Origin: Neisseria sp. Marseille-Q6792
GTDB lineage: Bacteria; Pseudomonadota; Gammaproteobacteria; Burkholderiales; Neisseriaceae
Reading direction: 5' to 3'
NCBI RefSeq assembly: GCF_943181435.1
Contig: NZ_OW969598.1
Location: forward strand, 186,001-250,000
DNA length: 64,000 nucleotides
Positions 55,368-63,046 of the stretch are shown one piece after another. Each line of letters opens with the position of its first letter. The stretch's first letter is position 1. Made by a program: the position numbers and the translations under genes. The notes beneath the pieces are model-generated. The model saw only the letters and a list, made by a program, of their open reading frames with translations. It was not told the origin of the DNA and did not search any database.

Positions 55368-57536
55368 TTACGGTCGGTTTGCAGCCAATTCCAGAGATTC
55401 AGGTTCCCATTCGGCTTCAAAAACCTGCAAAAGCCGACGTGCGGTTTCGTCGGCTTCGAGCAAATCCTGTGCCTGCCGCCTACCTTCAAGTTGGATGCGC
55501 CGGCGGCGCATGTCCGGAGTTTCCCAGCCTGCGTCGTCGCGCCAGGGCTCGGTTTGCAACTTCAACGGCAGGCCGTAGGCTTCGGCAAGCGTGGTTCTGA
55601 TTTTGTCGAGCCGCTCTTTGTTGGTCGTGGCACGGGCTTCATCGGTCAGCGAAAGCATCATCAGATGGCTGCCTGCATCGTATTGTGTCCATGCGGCGTG
55701 TTGCGCCAGCATTTGCGCTGCGCCGAGCTTGCGGGCGAAATGCCGGACGATTGCTGCCCAGTTTTCGGTGGAAAACTCAGGAGGCGGGGCGAATTGCGTA
55801 CCGTCTTCGTCGTTGCTGCCTTCGTCGTCGTTGTTTTCTTCTTCCGCCTCTTCTTCTGCATCGGCAGGGACGGCGTATTCCCAATCCGGCGGCGGGGGCA
55901 TTTCTGCGCCGTCTTCTACGGGGTAGTCATCATCCGGAAAGCCGTAACCGTAGAAAGGTTCTGCAGGGGCTTCGTGCGCAAATGCTTCCGTTTCAACGGC
56001 TTCATCATTCTGTGTTGTCTGAATGGGGTTTTCAGACGGCACTTCGGATAAGGAAGCTCCGGTTTCGTTGTCGGCTGCTTCGTTCTTGGAAACTTGATTT
56101 TCAGCCGATGTTTCGGCTTTGTTTGCGGACGGGCGGTTTGCCTCTGTTGTTTCAGAGTTTGTTTGAATGCTTTCCGCTAACTCTTGCACGGGCACGTCCG
56201 ATACGGTTTCTGCATCGTTCGGCACATCTTCCCAAGGCGGAACATCGTTGTTTTCCTGAGCGGAAGCCGGTTCGGCAACCTTGTTTTCAGACGGCATTGC
56301 AGGCACAGATGCCGTCTGAACGGGTGTTTGGGCGGTTTCCGTCTTAGAGGGAAGCGGCTTTTTTGCGGCCGCCTCCTTTTCGGCGGCTTGTGCCGATGGG
56401 GATTTTAATTCTGTATTTTCAATCACGGCATTTGCCTCACATGAAGTTGCCGCCAACGGTGTAAACGCCAGCATACGCAGCAAGGTCATGACGAAGCCGG
56501 CGTATTCGTCGGGTGCAAGGCTCAAATCCTGTTTGCCGCGGATGGCGCATTGATAATAAAGCTGGATTTGTTCGCCGCTGAGTGTCTGGCTCAGCGGCAA
56601 CAGCACACCGCGATCAGGGTCGTCGTGTGCCAAAGCGGAGGGCACCGCCTGTATCAAGGCGAGGTGTTGCAGCAGCATGGCCAGTTCGCCCAAGGCATTG
56701 TCAAAGCCGACGGCACACGCAGCTATTTCCTGCGCTTTTGCCAGCAGGACTTCGCCGTCTTGGTTGATGATGCCTGTCAGCAGTTCGTAAAGGTATTGTT
56801 TATCGACCGCACCGATCATTTGGCGGACGTCTTGTTCGGCAACGCTGCCCGAACCCATGGCGATGGCTTGGTCGAGCAGGCTCAGGGCGTCGCGCATCGA
56901 GCCTGCGGCGGCGCGTCCCAAAAGTTGCAGGGCGGGGGGTTCGTAGGCGATTTTTTCGCAGTCGAGGACGTAGGCAAGGTGGTCGGCAACCTGCTGCGAA
57001 GTCATGTTACGCAAGACGAATTGCAGGCAGCGGCTCAAGACGGTAACGGGAACTTTGTGCGGATCGGTCGTGGCAAGGATGAATTTGACGTGTTCGGGCG
57101 GCTCTTCCAGCGTTTTGAGCATGGCGTTGAACGCGCTTTTGGAAAGCATATGCACTTCGTCGATGATATAGACTTTGTATTTGCCGGCAGTCGGTGCATA
57201 TTGGGCGTTTTCCAATACTTCGCGGATGTTGTCGATGCCTGTGTTGGAGGCGGCGTCGATTTCCAGCAGGTCGACGTAGCGTCCGGCATCGATTTGGGTA
57301 CAGCTTTCGCATACGCCGCAAGGTTCGCCGTGTTGCGCGTTTTCGCAGTTGAGGCTTTTGGCAAGGATGCGGGCGATGGTGGTTTTGCCCACGCCGCGCG
57401 TACCGGTCAGCAGGTAGGCGTGGTGCAGCCTGCCTTCGTCCAGCGCGTTGCGCAAGGCTTTGACGACGTGTTCCTGACCGACTAAGTCGGCAAAGGTTTT
57501 CGGACGCCATTTTCGTGCAAGAACTTGATAAGCCAT
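55368..57536 (-). CDS. dnaX: DNA polymerase III tau/gamma subunit
   Basis: DnaX is the motor of the clamp loader and ties polymerases together at the fork. The 722-residue tau protein has Walker A GTRGVGKTT (about 44-52), a zinc-type cluster CGVCESC, the sensor region VYIIDEVHMLSKSAFNAMLKTLEEPPEHV (DEVHMLS, TLEEPPEHV) and a collar domain to about 370. An acidic, low-complexity tau tail from about 380 precedes a C-terminal tau domain. At codons 391-393 lies a frameshift cassette that would give a 397-residue gamma. The tail holds two uptake words in coding sense. Confidence 0.96.
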   Translation of the reverse strand: MAYQVLARKWRPKTFADLVGQEHVVKALRNALDEGRLHHAYLLTGTRGVGKTTIARILAKSLNCENAQHGEPCGVCESCTQIDAGRYVDLLEIDAASNTGIDNIREVLENAQYAPTAGKYKVYIIDEVHMLSKSAFNAMLKTLEEPPEHVKFILATTDPHKVPVTVLSRCLQFVLRNMTSQQVADHLAYVLDCEKIAYEPPALQLLGRAAAGSMRDALSLLDQAIAMGSGSVAEQDVRQMIGAVDKQYLYELLTGIINQDGEVLLAKAQEIAACAVGFDNALGELAMLLQHLALIQAVPSALAHDDPDRGVLLPLSQTLSGEQIQLYYQCAIRGKQDLSLAPDEYAGFVMTLLRMLAFTPLAATSCEANAVIENTELKSPSAQAAEKEAAAKKPLPSKTETAQTPVQTASVPAMPSENKVAEPASAQENNDVPPWEDVPNDAETVSDVPVQELAESIQTNSETTEANRPSANKAETSAENQVSKNEAADNETGASLSEVPSENPIQTTQNDEAVETEAFAHEAPAEPFYGYGFPDDDYPVEDGAEMPPPPDWEYAVPADAEEEAEEENNDDEGSNDEDGTQFAPPPEFSTENWAAIVRHFARKLGAAQMLAQHAAWTQYDAGSHLMMLSLTDEARATTNKERLDKIRTTLAEAYGLPLKLQTEPWRDDAGWETPDMRRRRIQLEGRRQAQDLLEADETARRLLQVFEAEWEPESLELAANRP
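56344..56377 (-). promoter_or_regulatory. Programmed -1 frameshift cassette in dnaX
   Basis: On the leftward strand the heptamer A AAA AAG (56364-56358) lies in the correct phase (GCA AAA AAG, codons 391-393). AGGAGG (56377-56372), 7 bases upstream, is an internal Shine-Dalgarno-like site. After a -1 slip the frame reads GCC GCT TCC CTC TAA and stops at 56346-56344. A perfect uptake-word hairpin (56320-56286) begins 37 bases downstream. This matches the E. coli dnaX signal in type. Confidence 0.75.
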
Positions 57537-57623
57537 ATTTTTCTCTTTGATTAAGCGTTTTGTCCGTTCGGGACGTATCCGGGCGCGTATTCTAGCATTT
57601 TTCGAACCGGCTCACGAAGGGGT

Positions 57624-59600
57624 TCACTGTCCGCGTAAAAACAAGGTATCCAATTCTTTTAAAGTCAGTTTGACCCATGTCGGACGGCCGTGATTGCACT
57701 GGTTGCTGCGCGGTGTATTTTCCATATCGCGCAGGAGCGCATTCATTTCCGGCAGGGTAAGCCGACGACCGGCGCGGACGGAGCCATGGCAGGACATGGT
57801 GGCGAGGATGTGGTTTTCGTGTTCTTCGATGGTTTGGCTGCTGCCGACTTGGGCGAGTTCGCCCAATACATCTTTGGCCAGCGAGACGACATCGGCTTTG
57901 CCGAGCATGGCGGGAACTGCACGGACGGCAAGGGTGTTGCCGCCCATGTCGGACAGTTCCAAGCCGAAGCCTGCCAGTGCATCGGCATGGTCGGAGAGGG
58001 CGGCGCATTCTTCGTGGGATGCGGCAAAGGTTACGGGAATAAGCAGGCGTTGGCTTTGCAGCTTGCCGTTTTCCTGACGTTGGCGTTTCATTTTCTCGTA
58101 GTTGACGCGTTCGGCGGCAGCGTGCATATCGATGAGCAGCAGGCTGTCTTCGGCTTGGGCAAGAATGTAGATGCCAAGTAATTGGGCAATGGCAAAACCG
58201 AGCGGCGGCAGTTCGGATTGGGATGAGATGCCGTCTGAAAGTGGCGTATCTGTTTGGGGAATAGGCATTTCAGACGGCATATTGCCGAAATGTGCCTGTT
58301 CGAATTGGCTTAACTCAAGGTCGATGTCGTCGGTTTTTTTGTAAAGCTCGGCGTAAGTATTCATGGCCGCGCGGCTTTCGCGCAGGGACAGGCTGTGTTG
58401 TTGCGGCGCACGCGCGGCTTGGTAAGGCATGGGTGCGGTTTTGCCTGATGAGCCAAAGGCATTGCGCGTATCGGGTTTGTTGCCTGTCGGGTAGTTGGAT
58501 GCGCTATCAAACAGATTTTCGTTGTCGTTTTCAGACGGCATTGGTGCAGGCGTAACGCCGGTAATGTCATGCAACACTTCGCCTGCGTTGCTGACGCTTT
58601 CGGTCAGGTCGGCGCGTGTGTCGGCAAGGGCTTTGTTGAGCGTGTGGAACACGAGTTGGTGTACCTGCTGGCTGTCGCGGAAGCGGATTTCTGTTTTGGT
58701 CGGGTGGACGTTGACATCTACGGCTTCGGGCGGCAGGTCGAGAAAGAGGACGAAAGCAGGCGTCAGTGCGTTATGCAATACGTCTCGGTATGCCTGTTTG
58801 ACAGCATGGAGCATGACTTTGTCGCGCACGAAGCGGTGGTTGACGAAGCAATATTGTTTGTCGGTTTTGCCTTTGGCGAAAGTCGGCTTGGCAATCGCGC
58901 CATAGAGCCGCAGCGCACCATTGCTGCTGTCAATTTCCAATGAGACCGTCTGAAAATCATCGCCGACAATGGCGGCAATACGTTCATGCAGGCTTTGTGC
59001 AGGAAGCTTGAACACTTGTTTGCCGTCGCGTTTGAGTGAGAAGGCAATGTGCGGATGCGCCAGAGCGAGGCGTTCGAGCATGGTGGCGCAGTGGGCGTAT
59101 TCGGTGTTTTCGGATTTGAGGAATTTGCGCCGCGCGGGGGTGTTGAAGAAGAGTTCGGCGGCTTCGATGGTGGTGCCGACGGGGTGGGCGGCGGCGGTGG
59201 GGCTGCTGAGTTTGCCGTCTTCGGCTTTGACTTGGGTCGCGTGCGAACAGTCTTCTTGGCGGCTGGTCAGGGTCAGGCGGCTGACGGAGGCGATACTGGC
59301 CAAACCTTCGCCGCGAAAGCCCATGCTGGCAACGTGTTCCAAATCGTTTAAGGTTTTGATTTTGCTGGTAGCGTGTCGGTGGAGCGCGAGTTCGATGTCG
59401 TCCGGATGGATACCGCTGCCGTTGTCGCTGACACGGATCAGGCGGATGCCGCCGCCGGCCAGCTCGACTTCAATTGCTGTCGCGCCTGCATCGATACTGT
59501 TTTCAACGATTTCTTTCAAGGCGTTGGCAGGGCGTTCTACCACTTCGCCGGCGGCGATTTGGTTGACAAGATGGTCGGGTAGGGCGGCAATGCGTGGCAT
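57624..59600 (-). CDS. mutL: DNA mismatch repair protein MutL
   Basis: MutL links mismatch recognition by MutS to strand cleavage. The 658-residue protein has GHKL ATPase motifs ENSIDAGATAI, DNGSGI and GFRGEGLASI, then a transducer domain (VDVNVHPTKTEIRF). The C-terminal dimer domain ends with CHGSVRAGRRLTLPEMNALL and CNHGRPT. Neisseria lacks MutH, so MutL may carry the nicking activity. A low-complexity linker in the middle contains three uptake words in coding or reverse sense (near 58230-58290 and 58540). Confidence 0.95.
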   Translation of the reverse strand: MPRIAALPDHLVNQIAAGEVVERPANALKEIVENSIDAGATAIEVELAGGGIRLIRVSDNGSGIHPDDIELALHRHATSKIKTLNDLEHVASMGFRGEGLASIASVSRLTLTSRQEDCSHATQVKAEDGKLSSPTAAAHPVGTTIEAAELFFNTPARRKFLKSENTEYAHCATMLERLALAHPHIAFSLKRDGKQVFKLPAQSLHERIAAIVGDDFQTVSLEIDSSNGALRLYGAIAKPTFAKGKTDKQYCFVNHRFVRDKVMLHAVKQAYRDVLHNALTPAFVLFLDLPPEAVDVNVHPTKTEIRFRDSQQVHQLVFHTLNKALADTRADLTESVSNAGEVLHDITGVTPAPMPSENDNENLFDSASNYPTGNKPDTRNAFGSSGKTAPMPYQAARAPQQHSLSLRESRAAMNTYAELYKKTDDIDLELSQFEQAHFGNMPSEMPIPQTDTPLSDGISSQSELPPLGFAIAQLLGIYILAQAEDSLLLIDMHAAAERVNYEKMKRQRQENGKLQSQRLLIPVTFAASHEECAALSDHADALAGFGLELSDMGGNTLAVRAVPAMLGKADVVSLAKDVLGELAQVGSSQTIEEHENHILATMSCHGSVRAGRRLTLPEMNALLRDMENTPRSNQCNHGRPTWVKLTLKELDTLFLRGQ

Positions 59601-59743
59601 AAGGTAGGCTTCCGTTGCAAAAAACGCTTTATTCTATAATAAAACCCCTTATCTTTCTGCCCGTATTCTTGATAAAAGCCGTTTATCCCGTTTGGAAAAT
59701 ACCAGTATAATCACACCATATTCCGTAAAATTGGAGCACAAAG

Positions 59744-59929
59744 ATGTATCACTACCAATCCGATGCCACACAATTCCTCAACCGCCTGATTGAAGAAAAA
59801 CCTGAGTTGGAACAGCAGCGTTTGAAAAACCGGGGGCTTTTGTGGGATGTCGAACTCAATCCCGAAGAACAGGAAAACTTCGAGGCGGCAAAAGTTGCGA
59901 AAAAACCTTATACCTATTACCAAGACTGA
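59744..59929 (+). CDS. DUF3460 family small protein
   Basis: The 61-residue protein reads MYHYQSDATQFLNRLIEEKP, then LWDVELNPEEQENFEAAKVA and ends KKPYTYYQD. This is the pattern of a short conserved beta-proteobacterial family (DUF3460). The function is unknown. GGAG lies a few bases before the ATG. The O-methyltransferase gene begins 10 bases after its stop, so they likely share a transcript. Confidence 0.85.
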   Translation: MYHYQSDATQFLNRLIEEKPELEQQRLKNRGLLWDVELNPEEQENFEAAKVAKKPYTYYQD

Positions 59930-59939
59930 ACCCGCCGAA

Positions 59940-60608
59940 ATGACGACCCATCTGTCCAATGTTGCACCGGACCTGCAAAACTATTTGAACGCCATCGGCG
60001 AACCCGAACATCCCGTTTTGACGCGGCTGCGTGAGAAGACCGAGCACCACCGTATGGGCAAAATGGCGATTGCGCGCGAACAGGCGGCGGTTTTGGTTTG
60101 GCTGGCAAAGCTGATTCGCGCGGAAAAATATCTGGAAATCGGCGTGTTTACCGGATACAGCAGCACCGCGCTTGCATTGGCGTTGCCCGAACACGGGCGG
60201 ATTACCGCCTGCGACATCAATGTAACCTTTACCGATGCGGCGCGTCAGGTTTGGAACGAGGCCGGTGTGGCACATAAAATCAGCCTGCACCTGCAACCCG
60301 CATTGCTGACATTGGATGATTTGATTGCACAGGGTGAAGCCGGAAGCTACGATTTGGCACTGATAGACGCAGACAAACCGCCCACGCCGCAATATTTCGA
60401 GCGTTGCCTCAAACTCGTCCGGCAAGGCGGCATCATCGCCATCGACAATATTTTGCTGAACGGAAGGGTGATGCGCGAAGCGGCTTCCGACGCGCCGCCC
60501 AGTGTCGGCATTCTCAAAGATTTCAATCAAAACCTGCCGAACGACCCGCGCATCGTCCCCATCACCCTGCCCGTCGGCGACGGTTTGACCCTGCTTCTGA
60601 AAAAATAA
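59940..60608 (+). CDS. SAM-dependent O-methyltransferase (CCoAOMT-like)
   Basis: The 222-residue protein has the SAM loop YLEIGVFTGYSSTALALALP, then GRITACDIN, the metal-binding DLALIDADKP and GGIIAIDNILLNGRV. These match bacterial class I O-methyltransferases related to caffeoyl-CoA OMTs. The substrate is unknown. I use the ATG at 59940 (MTTHLSNVAPD), because the longer frame overlaps the DUF3460 gene. Its stop overlaps the cpoB-like start by one base. Confidence 0.9.
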   Translation: MTTHLSNVAPDLQNYLNAIGEPEHPVLTRLREKTEHHRMGKMAIAREQAAVLVWLAKLIRAEKYLEIGVFTGYSSTALALALPEHGRITACDINVTFTDAARQVWNEAGVAHKISLHLQPALLTLDDLIAQGEAGSYDLALIDADKPPTPQYFERCLKLVRQGGIIAIDNILLNGRVMREAASDAPPSVGILKDFNQNLPNDPRIVPITLPVGDGLTLLLKK

Positions 60609-61321
60609 TGAAGACCAAATTACCGCTTTTTATCATTTGGCTGTCTGTGTCCGCCGCCTGTGCTTCCGTTTCACCCGTTCCGGCAGGCAACCAAACCGAA
60701 ATGCTGACACGGGAAAATGCTTCAGACGGCATTCCCTATCCCGTTCCGACCTTGCAAGACCGTTTGGATTATCTGGAAGGCAAAATTGTGCGGCTGTCGA
60801 ACGAAGTGGAAACCTTAAACGGCAAAGTCAAAGCACTGGAGCATGCGAAAACACACCCTTCCGGCAGGACATACGTCCAAAAACTCGACGACCGCAAATT
60901 GAAAGAGCATTACCTCAATACCGAAGGCGGCAGCGCATCCGCACATACCGTCGAAACCGCACAAAACCTCTACAATCAGGCACTCAAACACTATCAAAAC
61001 GGCAGGTTCTCTGCCGCAGCCGCCCTGTTGAAAGGCGCGGACGGCGGAGATGGCGGCAGCATCGCGCAACGCAGTATGTACCTGTTGCTGCAAAGCAGGG
61101 CGCGTATGGGGAACTGCGAATCCGTCATCGAAATCGGAGGGCGTTACGCCAACCGTTTCAAAGACAGCCCAACCGCGCCCGAAGCCATGTTCAAAATCGG
61201 CGAATGCCAATACAGGCTTCAGCAAAAAGATATTGCAAGGGCGACTTGGCGCAGCCTGATACAGACCTATCCCGGCAGCCCGGCGGCAAAACGCGCCGCA
61301 GCAGCCGTACGCAAACGATAG
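60608..61321 (+). CDS. YbgF/CpoB-like TPR protein
   Basis: The 237-residue protein has an N-terminal signal (MKTKLPLFIIWLSVSAACAS, possibly a lipoprotein), a coiled-coil stretch (LQDRLDYLEGKIVRLSNEVE region, residues 40-75), and C-terminal TPR repeats ending AKRAAAAVRKR. CpoB/YbgF coordinates peptidoglycan and outer-membrane constriction with Tol-Pal in E. coli. No Tol-Pal genes are next to it here. An accessory patch starts directly after its stop. Confidence 0.8.
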   Translation: MKTKLPLFIIWLSVSAACASVSPVPAGNQTEMLTRENASDGIPYPVPTLQDRLDYLEGKIVRLSNEVETLNGKVKALEHAKTHPSGRTYVQKLDDRKLKEHYLNTEGGSASAHTVETAQNLYNQALKHYQNGRFSAAAALLKGADGGDGGSIAQRSMYLLLQSRARMGNCESVIEIGGRYANRFKDSPTAPEAMFKIGECQYRLQQKDIARATWRSLIQTYPGSPAAKRAAAAVRKR

Positions 61322-61372
61322 TTTTCCATGCTGCAGCTGATGAACATCTGAAAACCAAAGGAATTCACTAAG
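61322..61372 (+). pseudogene. Tail of a lost toxin gene (about 14 codons)
   Basis: A frame just before the Imm26-like gene reads HAADEHLKTKGIH and stops one base before the immunity ATG. The placement and text look like the 3' end of a toxin gene cut off at the cpoB side. The segment is too short to be certain. Confidence 0.4.
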
Positions 61373-62005
61373 ATGAGAAATATGACAGAAATAAGGTGGA
61401 GGAATAATCAAGTTATCAGCATTGAGACTAAACGAAAGGATGAATCAAGAGAAACTAGGGTGTATGTGCTCGCTCAGATGATAGGGAAGGCTGAACTCCT
61501 GTTTTTCAATCTATTTAACACTGATAACAATTGGGATGATGTAGACTTAACCCAAGTTCCTATTCTTTTCTGCGCCACTGTTGCTCGTCAATTCATTAAA
61601 AGCAGCAATATCTTCAGGCAGAATATTAAGGGGATTGAGAACTATATCTCTCCAAAGCGTAAGATAGACCCCTTAGGTATGGGAAGTAGATGGATTACGC
61701 TCTGGGAAGGAACACCAAACGAAAAGAAAATTCTTATCATAGGAGATGGTGGGGGTAGACTCTTTGAAGTAGATACTTCCTCGGGGAAATACAATGAACG
61801 AGATATCATTGCGTCAATAAATAGAGACGATTTAGAAACGATTAATAGCTATGAATTGAGGAATGTACGAATCTATGCTGAGCTTAATGAACGGCTATAT
61901 TTGTGTTACAAAATGGGGAGAAATGTAGACCCTCTAAAGGATTTGGTGTTTAATCTACCTATCCCCTTAGAATACAAAGAGTATATTGAGATCATATCAA
62001 CCTAG
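61373..62005 (+). CDS. Imm26-like immunity protein
   Basis: The 210-residue protein has a WRNNQVISIE start, then RVYVLAQMIGKAELLFFNLF, a pattern typical of Imm26 immunity proteins of polymorphic toxin systems. It has no signal peptide. The DNA is clearly more AT-rich than the flanking core genes. It lies between a toxin-tail remnant and an Rhs-core fragment, the order seen in arrays of toxin-immunity cassettes. No matching intact toxin is present. The assignment is by pattern only. Confidence 0.55.
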   Translation: MRNMTEIRWRNNQVISIETKRKDESRETRVYVLAQMIGKAELLFFNLFNTDNNWDDVDLTQVPILFCATVARQFIKSSNIFRQNIKGIENYISPKRKIDPLGMGSRWITLWEGTPNEKKILIIGDGGGRLFEVDTSSGKYNERDIIASINRDDLETINSYELRNVRIYAELNERLYLCYKMGRNVDPLKDLVFNLPIPLEYKEYIEIIST

Positions 62006-62052
62006 AATCAACGACTTAAAGGGCTGAAATAATACACTCAAAGCATTTCTCA

Positions 62053-62493
62053 ATGAGAAAGTATACAGGAGGTGTCCTGCAAAGCATGCTGAGTTTTACT
62101 ATAGTATTGTTCGCACATCGTTCCAATTATAGCTTTTGCAGGAAGAGGCTCTTGTCTTTAGTTTTTGGGGCATTCTTACTCGATCTATTGTGCTGCCACA
62201 CGACTTTGAGTGCAAACCAAAGACTCACGGCAGGGACATATACGGCAGAGTTTGACTATGATGTCGTGGGTACTTTGGCCGCCGCTCGTTATGATGAAGT
62301 AGATATACTCTATAAGCTCCCAGATCGAATAGGCAATATCTATCCTGACCGCTTCGGTAAGGAAGCCACTTATGAGCGTGGCGGACGACGCAAGGAGGAT
62401 AAGGAATGGACTTACCACTTTGATGGGGAGGGATTCCTGACGCAGCGCGTCTTTTCCGCTTTTTACCCCATCCGCACCAAGGAGGATTTATGA
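62053..62493 (+). pseudogene. Rhs-core fragment
   Basis: The frame (146 codons) has FDYDVVGTLAAARYDEVDIL, LPDRIGNIYPDRFGKE and [16 protein letters not shown], which look like degenerate YD repeats of the last Rhs-core blocks (YDxxGNL, PDRxGNLY, YHYDxEGNL). The N-terminal part is unrelated and hydrophobic. After QRV the text is probably native purE leader. It ends with the ATGA overlap with purE. The PDRIGN form is common in Bacteroidetes Rhs proteins. Confidence 0.65.
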
Positions 62494-62975
62494 TACAAAT
62501 CGGCATCATCATGGGCAGCAACAGCGATTGGCCCGTTATGCGGCAGGCAGCGCAGTTTCTTGAAGAGTTCGGCGTAGAATATGAGGCGCGCGTCGTTTCC
62601 GCACACCGCACTCCGGATTTAATGTTCCAATACGCCGAAACCGCACGGGCGCGCGGCATCAAAGCTATCATCGCGGGTGCGGGCGGCGCGGCTCACCTGC
62701 CCGGCATGGTTGCCGCCAAGACCACCGTCCCCGTTTTGGGCGTACCCGTCCCCAGCAAATACCTGCGCGGCGAAGATTCGCTTTTATCGATTGTACAAAT
62801 GCCCAAAGGCGTACCCGTCGCCACATTCGCCATCGGCGAGGCAGGCGCGGCCAATGCGGCATTGTTTGCCGTTTCCATGCTGGCCAATGAAAATCCCGAA
62901 CTGGCGCAAAAACTGGCAGACTTCCGAGCCAAACAAGAACAGACTGTTTTGAATATGGAATTGGAACAGATTTAA
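62490..62975 (+). CDS. purE: N5-carboxyaminoimidazole ribonucleotide mutase
   Basis: PurE converts N5-CAIR to CAIR in purine synthesis. The 161-residue protein starts [17 protein letters not shown] and has AHRTPDLM and [13 protein letters not shown], the standard active-site motifs. RBS AAGGAGG is 5-6 bases before the ATG. Its start overlaps the stop of the Rhs-fragment frame, which suggests an insertion just upstream of purE. purF of the same pathway lies at the other end of the window. Confidence 0.97.
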   Translation: MIQIGIIMGSNSDWPVMRQAAQFLEEFGVEYEARVVSAHRTPDLMFQYAETARARGIKAIIAGAGGAAHLPGMVAAKTTVPVLGVPVPSKYLRGEDSLLSIVQMPKGVPVATFAIGEAGAANAALFAVSMLANENPELAQKLADFRAKQEQTVLNMELEQI

Positions 62976-62999
62976 AACCTGCCGTCCGCGAATACACAA

Positions 63000-63042
63000 A
63001 TGCCGTCTGAAGCCCTATTTCGGGTTTCAGACGGCATTTTTC
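63000..63042. terminator. Bidirectional inverted uptake-sequence terminator
   Basis: ATGCCGTCTGAA and TTCAGACGGCAT around a 14-nt loop, followed by TTTTT. It lies between converging purE and aroA. Confidence 0.88.
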
Positions 63043-63046
63043 CATC

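Noticed and set aside
56550..57485. 311-codon rightward frame inside dnaX
   Set aside because: Shadow of the conserved ATPase domain of dnaX.
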